Shown: piece after piece, positions 1-5,464 of the stretch
How the letters are laid out: each line of letters opens with the position of its first letter
Position numbering within the stretch: the stretch's first letter is position 1
Assembly (NCBI GenBank): GCA_020866945.1
Contig: JAJBVW010000169.1
Location: 1 to 6,807, forward strand
Direction of reading: 5' to 3'
Length of the DNA stretch: 6,807 nt
Source: Oscillospiraceae bacterium
GTDB taxonomy: Bacteria; Bacillota; Clostridia; Oscillospirales; Oscillospiraceae
The notes under the pieces: model-generated
The model's input: the letters and a program-made list of their open reading frames with translations, nothing else
What the model was told of the DNA's origin: nothing
The model's database searches: none
Position numbers and translations under genes: made by a program

Positions 1-57
1 GAGCATATCGACGATATTATCGCCGACCTGGAAAAAGGCTTCCAGGCGGTTCGCTGA
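1..57 (+). CDS. C-terminal end of a PLP-dependent Cys/Met metabolism enzyme (partial)
   Basis: Frame 1 is open from the window edge and encodes 18 residues (EHIDDIIADLEKGFQAVR) before TGA. The pattern 'E-[HN]-I-D-D-I-I-A-D-L-[ED]-[QK]-[GA]' is typical of the very C-terminus of the Cys/Met metabolism PLP enzymes: O-acetylhomoserine sulfhydrylase, cystathionine gamma-synthase or lyase, and methionine gamma-lyase. In these cytosolic enzymes this helix closes the small C-terminal domain. The catalytic lysine and PLP motifs lie outside the window, so the exact reaction cannot be told. The gene converges on the minus-strand tatD gene with a hairpin between them. The reading frame is certain; the family is a recognition from a short tail and is only moderately sure. 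Confidence 0.6.
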   Translation, partial: EHIDDIIADLEKGFQAVR

Positions 58-88
58 ACGTCTTCCGTCACCTCTGCGCACATACAAA

Positions 89-124
89 GGCCCCTGAGAG
101 CGGGACATTTCGCTCCCAGGGGCC
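89..124. terminator. Hairpin between convergent genes, probable shared terminator
   Basis: A 14-base arm (GGCCCCTGAGAGCG, 89-102) pairs with 111-124 with a single A/C mismatch around an 8-base loop. It lies between the stop of the PLP-enzyme gene (57) and the stop of tatD (140), where a terminator for both is expected. Read on the minus strand it is followed by TTTGTATGTG, a short and broken T run. Read on the plus strand there is no T run. It is therefore strong as a hairpin but only moderate as a classical rho-independent terminator, and works best for the tatD direction. Confidence 0.65.
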
Positions 125-139
125 AACGCCTGTATCTAA

Positions 140-904
140 TTATTCGATTCCAAAAAAACGTCTGCCGTTTTCCATGCACACCTCCGCCACCAGCTCCGGG
201 GTGGTTTTCAGCGTTTTGGCCATCACCTGCGCCACCTGGGGCAGACGGCGGGAGTCGTTGCGGCGGCCATTCGTGCGGGGCATAGGGGCCAGATAGGGAC
301 AGTCGGTCTCCAGAAGCATACGGTCGCTTGGCATCATGGCCAAGGTTTCCAGGGCGCGCCTGGCCCCCTGCATGGTGATGGAACCGTTAAAGCCCAGATA
401 CCAGCCCCAGGACAGGATTTCCTTTGCCATTTCCGCGCTTCCGGAATAGCAGTGAAACTCCCCCCGCACGTTGGGGTGGCGGCGCAGGATGTCCATGCAG
501 TCCCCGTGGGCCTCCCGGTCATGGATAATGACGGGCAAATCCAGCTCCTCCGCGAGGCAGAGCTGCTTTTCCAGCACCTCATGTTGCAAGTCCTTCCAAT
601 CCAGGTCGTAATGATAATCCAGGCCAATCTCCCCGATGGCCACCACCTTGGGATCCTCCGCCCAGCGGCGGAGCTTATCCGCGCTTGTTTCGTCCCAGGT
701 TTTCACGTCATGAGGGTGCCAGCCCACCGCCGCATAGATAAAATCGTATTGGTGGGCCAGGTCTACGGCAGCCTGGCTGGATTTTTCGTCGCAGCCGCAG
801 TTCACCACCAGGCTCACCCCCGCCTCCGGCAAGGCGCGCAGTACCTCGTCTCTGTCCTCATCAAACCACTCGTCGTCATAGTGGGCATGGGTGTCAAAAT
901 ACAT
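140..904 (-). CDS. tatD: TatD-family metal-dependent DNase / hydrolase
   Basis: A 254-residue protein of the TatD family (TIM-barrel amidohydrolase fold), matching the usual length of about 250-265. Members are cytosolic metal-dependent 3'-5' exonucleases or phosphodiesterases linked to DNA repair and quality control. The metal ligands are all visible: His6 and His8 in THAHYD, Glu92 in AIGEIGLD, His128 in PVIIHDR, His151 in FHCYSGS, and Asp201 in LETDCPYLAP. The family signature after it (PMPRTNGRRND, about 208-217) is also present. The start ATG at 904-902 has an AAGGAGGA ribosome site about 10 bases upstream on the minus strand. It sits 16 bases after the stop of the DUF362 gene, so the two are almost surely co-transcribed, with tatD second. 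In many Firmicutes tatD follows metG; that is not so here. The family is sure; the physiological substrate is not. Confidence 0.95.
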   Translation of the reverse strand: MYFDTHAHYDDEWFDEDRDEVLRALPEAGVSLVVNCGCDEKSSQAAVDLAHQYDFIYAAVGWHPHDVKTWDETSADKLRRWAEDPKVVAIGEIGLDYHYDLDWKDLQHEVLEKQLCLAEELDLPVIIHDREAHGDCMDILRRHPNVRGEFHCYSGSAEMAKEILSWGWYLGFNGSITMQGARRALETLAMMPSDRMLLETDCPYLAPMPRTNGRRNDSRRLPQVAQVMAKTLKTTPELVAEVCMENGRRFFGIE

Positions 905-920
905 CGTATAAATATCCTCC

Positions 921-2075
921 TTATCGGTTCAGCAGCCGGGCCACCGGGGGCCGGTACACCTTCATGGCCCCCTTGGGGCAAAACTCCTGGCAGCAGAAGC
1001 AGTGGATGCACGCCTGCCGGGCGATATGGGGCAGTTTATTTTTCATCGTGATGGCCTTGGCCGGGCATATATCGGCGCACCTGCCGCAGCCGACGCACTG
1101 TTCAGCCGTCACCTTGGGGACAGCGCTCAGGCACTTCTGAACAAATTTCCCCGCCAGCTTTTTCACCGGGCCGCGGCTTTCGTTCCAGAAAAGAATATCG
1201 CTTTTCGTCCGCACGTTATGGAAGTCCTTCACCACCATCGACTCCAAATCCCCGGCTATATCCAGCTCCTGCCAGCGGGCGGGTATCAGTCCCCGCTCAT
1301 AGGCCGCCTCCAGGGTCGGCACATCCTCCCGCTCCAGGCCGATTAAATGGGCGCAAGCCAAATCGACGGCGTGAGGGGATTGTGAGGCCAGCAGCAGCCC
1401 CATGGGCTTGGGGTCGCCCGCCGTGGGGCCGTTGCCGTCCATTCCAATCACTCCGTCCACAATGGATAGGGCGGGCTGGAAATACTCATCCAGGTCAACA
1501 ATCATCCGGGCAAAGTCCGCCGGGTTCGGGTATTTATAATGATATTCCGGCTTCATCGTGCCGGGGATAACGCCGAACATATTTTTTGCGGCGGCGGAAA
1601 GGCCCATCATGCCGTGGCTTTTCAGCTTGCAGAAATTAATCAGCACGGCGCAGTCTTCCAGCCAGGCGGTATACTGAAAGGTCTTCGCCACCCGTCCCTC
1701 CGGGAAATCCGCCTGCTTCTGGCTGAAATCCATATTCAGCGCCGCACCCGCCGCCTCTGTCTCATACATCCCGGTGGCCCGGTAAACATTTTTGACATAC
1801 GCGGCCGTATACAGCCCGCCGGGGCTGTCCCCGATGACGGCGGAAGCGCCCCACTCCCGGATAAGCTCCGCCAGGGCCGACAGCAGCGCCGGATGCGTAG
1901 TGGCCGCCGCCTCCGGCTTTAAAAAGGCCACCAGATTGGCCTTTATCCCCACCCGCATACCGGGCTTTATAAATTCCAGGCCGCCGACAGGCTCCAGCAC
2001 CTCCAAAAGCGCCTGACGGCAAACCGCCGCGTCATAGCTTTCGCAGCGGACAACAGACACCCGCTCCATGCTCAT
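921..2075 (-). CDS. DUF362 domain protein with C-terminal 2x[4Fe-4S] ferredoxin domain
   Basis: A 384-residue protein with this start. The first ~260 residues are a DUF362 domain, with recognisable blocks GIKANLV (about 43-49), THPALL, IGDSPGG (about 81-87), INFCKLKSHGMMGLSAAAKN (about 146-165) and SIVDGVIGMDGNGP (about 204-217). The C-terminus carries two CxxCxxCxxxCP motifs: Cys327/330/333/337 and Cys356/359/362/366, each binding one [4Fe-4S] cluster. It is thus a soluble, cytosolic ferredoxin-like redox protein of anaerobes; the reaction of DUF362 is not established. The frame stays open upstream to an ATG at 2129, but I place the start at 2075: AAAGGGAGGGGGAG lies just before it, and the longer version would begin inside a palindromic repeat and lack a ribosome site. 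ATG 2069 (two codons on) is a weaker alternative. It is first in an operon with tatD. No signal peptide or membrane segment is seen. Confidence 0.9.
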   Translation of the reverse strand: MSMERVSVVRCESYDAAVCRQALLEVLEPVGGLEFIKPGMRVGIKANLVAFLKPEAAATTHPALLSALAELIREWGASAVIGDSPGGLYTAAYVKNVYRATGMYETEAAGAALNMDFSQKQADFPEGRVAKTFQYTAWLEDCAVLINFCKLKSHGMMGLSAAAKNMFGVIPGTMKPEYHYKYPNPADFARMIVDLDEYFQPALSIVDGVIGMDGNGPTAGDPKPMGLLLASQSPHAVDLACAHLIGLEREDVPTLEAAYERGLIPARWQELDIAGDLESMVVKDFHNVRTKSDILFWNESRGPVKKLAGKFVQKCLSAVPKVTAEQCVGCGRCADICPAKAITMKNKLPHIARQACIHCFCCQEFCPKGAMKVYRPPVARLLNR

Positions 2076-2080
2076 TGTCG

Positions 2081-2093
2081 CTCCCCCTCCCTT
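2081..2093 (-). promoter_or_regulatory. Ribosome binding site that decides the DUF362 gene start
   Basis: On the minus strand this reads AAGGGAGGGGGAG, ending five bases before ATG 2075. The very purine-rich run contains GGAGG/GGGGAG and is the only Shine-Dalgarno match upstream of any in-frame start. It sits directly at the inner edge of the palindromic element at 2095-2166. Confidence 0.75.
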
Positions 2094-2094
2094 T

Positions 2095-2166
2095 TTAAGG
2101 AAGCTCTGCATAAATCCGGCTTTGGCCACGGCGCTGCCTGCGCCGGTTGATTCAGCGCTTCCTTAA
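2095..2166. repeat. TTAA-flanked palindromic element, probable IS5-type MITE
   Basis: The arms TTTAAGGAAGC (2094-2104) and GCTTCCTTAAA (2157-2167) are perfect 11-base inverted repeats. Complementarity continues inward with a few mismatches: CTG/CAG, AT/AT, AA/TT, CCGGC/GCCGG, to about 2120 and 2142. Taken as TTAA target duplications (2095-2098 and 2163-2166), the element is 64 bases (2099-2162) with ends starting GGAAGC. The combination of GGAA-type ends and a YTAR (TTAA) duplication resembles IS5-family insertions. There is no coding capacity, so if mobile it would depend on a transposase elsewhere. In the DUF362 leader RNA it would fold as a long stem-loop just before the ribosome site. The palindrome is certain; the MITE identity is inference. 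Confidence 0.7.
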
Positions 2167-2192
2167 ATGTTCATTCCCTATAATTTCCAACT

Positions 2193-2222
2193 ATTATAGC
2201 ACTGACTTCTGCCCCTTGTCCA
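2193..2222 (-). promoter_or_regulatory. Promoter of the DUF362-tatD operon
   Basis: Reading the minus strand, TGGACA (2222-2217, 5/6 match to TTGACA) is followed by an 18-base spacer and a perfect extended -10, TGCTATAAT (TATAAT at 2198-2193). Transcription would start near 2186, giving a leader of about 110 bases that includes the whole palindromic element. A 7-base inverted repeat, CTATAAT (2178-2184) and ATTATAG (2193-2199), overlaps the -10 and start region and could be an operator. Confidence 0.7.
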
Positions 2223-2225
2223 CGA

Positions 2226-2254
2226 TTGCTTTTTCCCCCGCGCCGTGCTATAAT
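2226..2254 (+). promoter_or_regulatory. Promoter of the MATE exporter gene
   Basis: TTGCTT (2226-2231), a 17-base spacer and a consensus TATAAT (2249-2254) form a sigma-70/sigma-A type promoter with a predicted start at about 2261. Its -35 box is only three bases from the -35 box of the divergent DUF362 promoter, so polymerase binding at the two is likely to be mutually exclusive. Confidence 0.75.
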
Positions 2255-2278
2255 CTATGGGAAAGAAAACTACACCTT

Positions 2279-2283
2279 GGAGG
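2279..2283 (+). promoter_or_regulatory. Ribosome binding site pointing to a TTG start for the MATE gene
   Basis: A perfect GGAGG is followed by nine bases and then TTG at 2293, in frame with the transporter. The in-frame ATG at 2257 has no ribosome site and lies upstream of the predicted transcription start, so it is unlikely to be in the mRNA. Confidence 0.8.
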
Positions 2284-2292
2284 CGTTCTATC

Positions 2293-3681
2293 TTGACGGG
2301 GGAACAGGAAAAGAGCTTTCTTGGCACCGAGCCAATCGGGCGGCTGCTGTTTAAGCTGGCCCTGCCGACAGTGGCGGCCCAGCTCATCAATATGTTTTAT
2401 AATATAGTAGACCGGGTCTACATTGGCCATATTCCGGACACGGGTGCCCTGGCGCTGACCGGGGTAGGGGTATGTATGCCGCTTATCATGGTGGTGTCCG
2501 CTTTCGCCTGCCTGGTGGGCTACGGCGGCGCGCCCAGGGCGTCTATTGCCATGGGCAAGGGCAATAACGCCAGGGCGGAGAAGATACTGGGCAACTGCTT
2601 TTCCATGCAGCTAATTATCTCTATTATTCTGACCGCCGTGCTGCTGGCCTTTTCCCGTCCCATGCTGCTGGCCTTTGGGGCCAGCGAGGCCACCATCGAA
2701 TACGCCGCCGCCTATATGAATATCTACGCCGTCGGAACCATCTTTGTGGAGCTTACCCTGGGGATGAACGCCTTCATCACCGCCCAAGGCTTCGCCAGGA
2801 CAGGTATGCTGTCCGTCACCATCGGGGCCGTGTGCAACATTATCCTCGACCCCATATTCATCTATGCCCTGGACATGGGCGTGCGGGGTGCGGCCCTGGC
2901 GACCGTCATCTCTCAGGGAGCCTCCTGCCTGTGGGTAGTGTCCTTTCTGATGGGAAAACGGACTGTTTTGAAAATCAAACGGGAAAACCTGACCCTCCAG
3001 GCTTCGATTATTTGTCCCTGCATGGCGCTGGGGCTGGCCACCTTCATCATGCAAACCAGCGAGAGCGTTATTTCCATCTGCTTCAATTCCTCCCTGCTGA
3101 AATATGGAGGAGATATGGCCGTGGGGGCCATGACCATTCTCACGAGCGTGATGCAGTTTGCCATGATGCCCCTACAGGGGCTGGGGCAAGGTGTGCAGCC
3201 CATCATGAGCTATAATTACGGCGCGGGAAACGGAGCGCGGGTGCGGGCCACCTATCGTCTGCTGCTGAAGGCAAGCATCGCCTACGCCGCCGTTCTTTGG
3301 CTTTGCGTCATGGTGTTTCCCGGAGTTTTCGCGCGGCTGTTCACCTCGGACAGGGCGCTGGTCGCTTATGCGAAAACCGCCCTGCGCATCTATCTTGCGG
3401 TGATGTTCCTCCTCAGCATCCAAACCGCCTGCCAGATGGCCTTCACCTCCCTGGGCATGGCGAAAGAATCCATTCTTGTGTCCATTATGCGAAAGTTCGT
3501 CCAGCTGCTGCCGTTTAGCTATCTCATGCCGCGTCGCTTCCCCGCCGACCCAGCGCTGGCCGTCTATCTGGCCGAGCCGGCGGCGGACGTGCTGGCCGTG
3601 ACCTTCACCATGATTTTGTTTCGCATTAAGTTCAAAAAGGTTCTGGCTCCGCTGGATGGGTCGGCTCCTGACACGCTGTAA
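2293..3681 (+). CDS. MATE-family multidrug/metabolite efflux transporter
   Basis: A 462-residue inner-membrane protein (from TTG 2293) in the MATE family, most like the MepA/NorM-type exporters of Clostridia. These expel cationic drugs or metabolites using a Na+ or H+ gradient. Length matches the family (about 440-470). The sequence is a run of hydrophobic segments consistent with 12 helices in two halves. The N-half shows the P-T-V-A-A-Q-L-I-N-M-F-Y-N-I-V-D-R-V-Y-I-G block (about 26-45) and NIILDPIFIY (about 182-191). The C-half shows QGLGQGVQPIMSYNYGAG (about 295-312). The last helix is followed by a short basic and acidic tail. It has its own promoter, divergent from the DUF362-tatD operon. 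No clear terminator lies after it, so read-through into secG is possible. Family is sure; substrate is unknown. An upstream ATG at 2257 would add 12 residues but is rejected on promoter evidence. Confidence 0.93.
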   Translation: MTGEQEKSFLGTEPIGRLLFKLALPTVAAQLINMFYNIVDRVYIGHIPDTGALALTGVGVCMPLIMVVSAFACLVGYGGAPRASIAMGKGNNARAEKILGNCFSMQLIISIILTAVLLAFSRPMLLAFGASEATIEYAAAYMNIYAVGTIFVELTLGMNAFITAQGFARTGMLSVTIGAVCNIILDPIFIYALDMGVRGAALATVISQGASCLWVVSFLMGKRTVLKIKRENLTLQASIICPCMALGLATFIMQTSESVISICFNSSLLKYGGDMAVGAMTILTSVMQFAMMPLQGLGQGVQPIMSYNYGAGNGARVRATYRLLLKASIAYAAVLWLCVMVFPGVFARLFTSDRALVAYAKTALRIYLAVMFLLSIQTACQMAFTSLGMAKESILVSIMRKFVQLLPFSYLMPRRFPADPALAVYLAEPAADVLAVTFTMILFRIKFKKVLAPLDGSAPDTL

Positions 3682-3695
3682 ACAGACGCTGTTTA
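3679..3695 (+). other. Small hairpin over the MATE stop codon
   Basis: TAAACAG (3679-3685) and CTGTTTA (3689-3695) form a 7-base perfect stem with a 3-base loop that includes the stop codon. It is AT-rich and followed by TCAAAAAA rather than T residues, so it is not a convincing rho-independent terminator. It may only shield the 3' end or be chance. Confidence 0.35.
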
Positions 3696-3736
3696 TCAAA
3701 AAATCCGCAAAATTCCCTTTAACAAGAAAAAAAGAC

Positions 3737-3765
3737 TTGCTTTACCTGAGCAGGTATGGTATACT
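3737..3765 (+). promoter_or_regulatory. secG promoter with a palindrome in the spacer
   Basis: TTGCTT (3737-3742), a 17-base spacer and TATACT (3760-3765, preceded by TGG) give a good sigma-A promoter, with a start near 3772. Inside the spacer, TACCTG AG CAGGTA (3743-3756) is a perfect 14-base palindrome. A repressor bound there would block both boxes. An AT tract (3721-3734) upstream could act as an UP-like element. Confidence 0.75.
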
Positions 3766-3781
3766 TTCCTAGTGAAATTTT

Positions 3782-3790
3782 AAAGAGGTG
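3782..3790 (+). promoter_or_regulatory. Ribosome binding site of secG
   Basis: AAAGAGGTG lies ten bases before ATG 3801 and fixes the secG start there. The in-frame ATG at 3756 is upstream of the promoter -10 box and has no ribosome site. Confidence 0.8.
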
Positions 3791-3800
3791 GGTTCAAAAA

Positions 3801-4028
3801 ATGACTCTTGCTTTGACTATATTGCAGCTTATCGCCGGTATCTTCCTGATTGTCGTCATTCTGTTCCAGAGCGGCAAGCGCTCCGGCCTGTCCGGCGCCA
3901 TCGCCGGCGGGGCGGATACCTTTATGACCAAGACCAAGGCAAAAACCTGGGACGCGAAGCTCGCGAAAATGACCAAGTGGGTCGCAATCGCTTTTGTTCT
4001 GCTGACCCTGATTCTGAATCTGATGTAA
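3801..4028 (+). CDS. secG: Protein-export membrane protein SecG
   Basis: A 75-residue protein, the normal size for SecG. It is the small subunit of the SecYEG channel in the cytoplasmic membrane, which helps SecA-driven export of unfolded proteins. Two hydrophobic helices are visible (about 4-23 and 58-74). They are separated by the conserved polar stretch FQSGKRSGLSGAIAGGADTF (22-41), the glycine-rich family signature, followed by a basic loop. The start at 3801 is chosen over an upstream ATG at 3756, which would fall in the promoter. It is transcribed alone: own promoter before and a strong terminator directly after the stop. In many Firmicutes secG is followed by rnr and smpB; here it is followed by an unrelated acyl-CoA gene set. 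Identification is firm. Confidence 0.95.
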   Translation: MTLALTILQLIAGIFLIVVILFQSGKRSGLSGAIAGGADTFMTKTKAKTWDAKLAKMTKWVAIAFVLLTLILNLM

Positions 4029-4035
4029 TGTCCTT

Positions 4036-4068
4036 AAAAAGACGCCGTTGCAGACGGCGTCTTTTTTT
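4036..4068 (+). terminator. Rho-independent terminator of secG
   Basis: GACGCCGT (4041-4048) pairs perfectly with ACGGCGTC (4054-4061) around a TGCAG loop and is followed by seven T residues (4062-4068). The preceding AAAAA (4036-4040) can extend the stem. It begins eight bases after the secG stop and isolates secG from the thiolase gene. Confidence 0.93.
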
Positions 4069-4079
4069 GTTCGCAGTGG

Positions 4080-4110
4080 TTGACATTCGTACAATTCCAA
4101 GGTTTATATT
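4080..4110 (+). promoter_or_regulatory. Promoter of the thiolase-BKACE operon with an AT-rich dyad
   Basis: TTGACA (4080-4085) is a perfect -35 box. The best -10 is TATATT (4105-4110), at 19 bases, which is longer than ideal; such spacing is often seen with weaker or activated promoters. Transcription would begin near 4117, leaving a leader of about 55 bases. The arms ATATTAT (4106-4112) and ATAATAT (4123-4129) form a perfect 7-base inverted repeat around CACTATATGA, covering the -10 and start point. It is a good place for a repressor operator. Confidence 0.6.
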
Positions 4111-4154
4111 ATCACTATATGAATAATATGAGCGGTTTATCCGCCAGCGCGTTG

Positions 4155-4160
4155 AAGGAG
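4155..4160 (+). promoter_or_regulatory. Ribosome binding site of the thiolase gene
   Basis: AAGGAG lies 12 bases before ATG 4173, slightly long but the only good match. The frame is open back to a TTG at 4080, but that codon is part of the -35 box, so the longer protein is not made. Confidence 0.65.
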
Positions 4161-4172
4161 ACACAGTTCATC

Positions 4173-5423
4173 ATGGAAACGAAAAATGTAGTCATCGTGG
4201 ATGCCTGCCGCACCGCCGTGGGCAAGATGGGCGGGGCCTGCCGGCCTCTGTCCGCCCTGGACATGGCCTGCGCCACCATCAAGGGAAACCTTGACCGTTC
4301 CGGCATCGACCCTAGCGAGATAGACGAGGTCATTCTGGGCCACTGCCGCCAGACCTCTGACGAGCCGAACATCGCCCGGGTCGCCGCCCTCAAGGTCGGC
4401 ATCCCGGAAAAGTGCGCCGCCCACACCGTCATGCGCCAGTGCGCATCCGGCATGACCGCCGTGCAGAATGGGGCCATGAGCATTATGGTCGGCGTGAACG
4501 ATGTGGTCATCGCCGGCGGCACGGAGAGTATGTCCAACGCTGTCTTTTATGTGCGCAACGCCCGCTGGGGCGTGGGCACCGGCACCACCGAATTTGTGGA
4601 TGCGCTGACCGAGGGCCAGTTCAAGAGCCAGCCGGAGGAAATTTACGGCCGCTATAACATGGGCGCTACCGCCGAGCGCGTGGCGCAGGAGCTTGGCATC
4701 ACCCGCGAGGAGCAGGACGCCTTCTCCCTGGAGAGCCAGCGCCGGGCCATCGCCGCCATCGACTCCGGCCGCTTCAAGGACGAGATTGTCCCCATGACCA
4801 TTCCCCAGGGCCGGAAGAAGGATCCCATCGTTTTCGACACGGACGAGTTCCCCAACCGCACCACCAATGAGGAGAAAATGGCGAAGCTCAAGCCCGTTTT
4901 CAGCATCGACGTCCATGACGACGGCAAGATGTTCAACTCCTCCCACCTGACCGGCACCGTTACCGCCGGTTCCTCCTCCGGGCGGAACGACGGCGCCTCC
5001 TCCCTGCTGCTGATGAGCGAGGAGAAGGCCCAGGAGCTGGGCCTCAAGCCTCTTGCGAAAATCATCGGCATGGGCGCTTCCGGCTGCGACCCGCAGCAGA
5101 TGGGTCTCGGCCCCGTGTACGCCGTTCCCAAGGCGCTGAAGCACGCCGGTCTTACCATGGACGACATCCCGCTCATCGAGCTGAACGAGGCGTTCGCCGC
5201 CCAGAGCCTTGGCTGCATCAAGCTCCTCGGCTGGGAGGATAAGATGGACATCATCAACGTAAACGGCGGCGCTATCGCCCTGGGCCACCCTGTCGGCTCC
5301 TCCGGCAGCCGCATCATCGTCACCCTGGTTCACGAGATGAAAAAGCGCGGCCTGAAATACGGTCTCGCCACGCTCTGCATCGCAGGCGGCATGGGCCAGG
5401 CGACTGTTATAGAAATGTGCTGA
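4173..5423 (+). CDS. Thiolase (acetyl-CoA C-acetyltransferase family)
   Basis: A 416-residue soluble enzyme of the thiolase family (usual length about 390-400). It forms or cleaves a 3-ketoacyl-CoA with acetyl-CoA, for example 2 acetyl-CoA to acetoacetyl-CoA plus CoA. The catalytic set is complete: nucleophile Cys90 in MRQCASGM, Asn338 in ELNEAFAAQ, His372 in NGGAIALGHPVGSSG, and Cys402 in LCIAGGMGQ. GGTESMS (115-121) and the loop before SGRNDGAS (269-276) are also family blocks. Some positions depart from the standard acetoacetyl-CoA thiolase pattern: QCASGM rather than [LV]CGSG, and SSSGRNDG rather than NASGINDG. This suggests a divergent subgroup and maybe another acyl chain. ATG 4173 is supported by AAGGAG. 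It is the first gene of an operon with the BKACE gene 41 bases on, with no terminator between, and codon use rich in C-ending codons suggests good expression. Confidence 0.9.
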   Translation: METKNVVIVDACRTAVGKMGGACRPLSALDMACATIKGNLDRSGIDPSEIDEVILGHCRQTSDEPNIARVAALKVGIPEKCAAHTVMRQCASGMTAVQNGAMSIMVGVNDVVIAGGTESMSNAVFYVRNARWGVGTGTTEFVDALTEGQFKSQPEEIYGRYNMGATAERVAQELGITREEQDAFSLESQRRAIAAIDSGRFKDEIVPMTIPQGRKKDPIVFDTDEFPNRTTNEEKMAKLKPVFSIDVHDDGKMFNSSHLTGTVTAGSSSGRNDGASSLLLMSEEKAQELGLKPLAKIIGMGASGCDPQQMGLGPVYAVPKALKHAGLTMDDIPLIELNEAFAAQSLGCIKLLGWEDKMDIINVNGGAIALGHPVGSSGSRIIVTLVHEMKKRGLKYGLATLCIAGGMGQATVIEMC

Positions 5424-5450
5424 TATTTATTAAATTTTAATACTTATATA

Positions 5451-5456
5451 AGAGGG
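5451..5456 (+). promoter_or_regulatory. Ribosome binding site of the BKACE gene
   Basis: AGAGGG eight bases before ATG 5465, in a very AT-rich 41-base spacer after the thiolase stop. The low-structure spacer probably favours efficient initiation on the polycistronic message. Confidence 0.7.
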
Positions 5457-5464
5457 TAGAGATT

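Noticed and set aside
452..1051. Plus-strand open frame of 199 codons across tatD and the DUF362 end
   Set aside because: It overlaps two well-supported minus-strand genes, runs through their junction and shows no family motif.
2076..2129. Longer start for the DUF362 protein at ATG 2129
   Set aside because: The extra 18 codons lie partly in the palindromic element, have no ribosome site and are not part of the DUF362 domain. A strong purine-rich site precedes ATG 2075 instead.
2179..2184. Plus-strand TATAAT as a second MATE promoter
   Set aside because: No -35-like sequence lies about 17 bases upstream (the region is the end of the palindromic element), and a better promoter exists at 2226-2254.
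3756..3800. Longer start for SecG at ATG 3756
   Set aside because: This ATG is upstream of the TATACT box, hence outside the expected transcript. SecG normally begins right before its first helix, as it does from ATG 3801.
4080..4172. N-terminal extension of the thiolase back to TTG 4080
   Set aside because: The TTG belongs to the TTGACA -35 box, and the 31 extra residues do not resemble a thiolase N-terminus.
4137..5333. Long minus-strand open frame of 398 codons opposite the thiolase gene
   Set aside because: It is the mirror of a gene rich in G/C-ending codons. The translation is low-complexity (Gly, Ala, His, Val, Asp) with no recognisable domain, and the plus-strand thiolase has all catalytic motifs.
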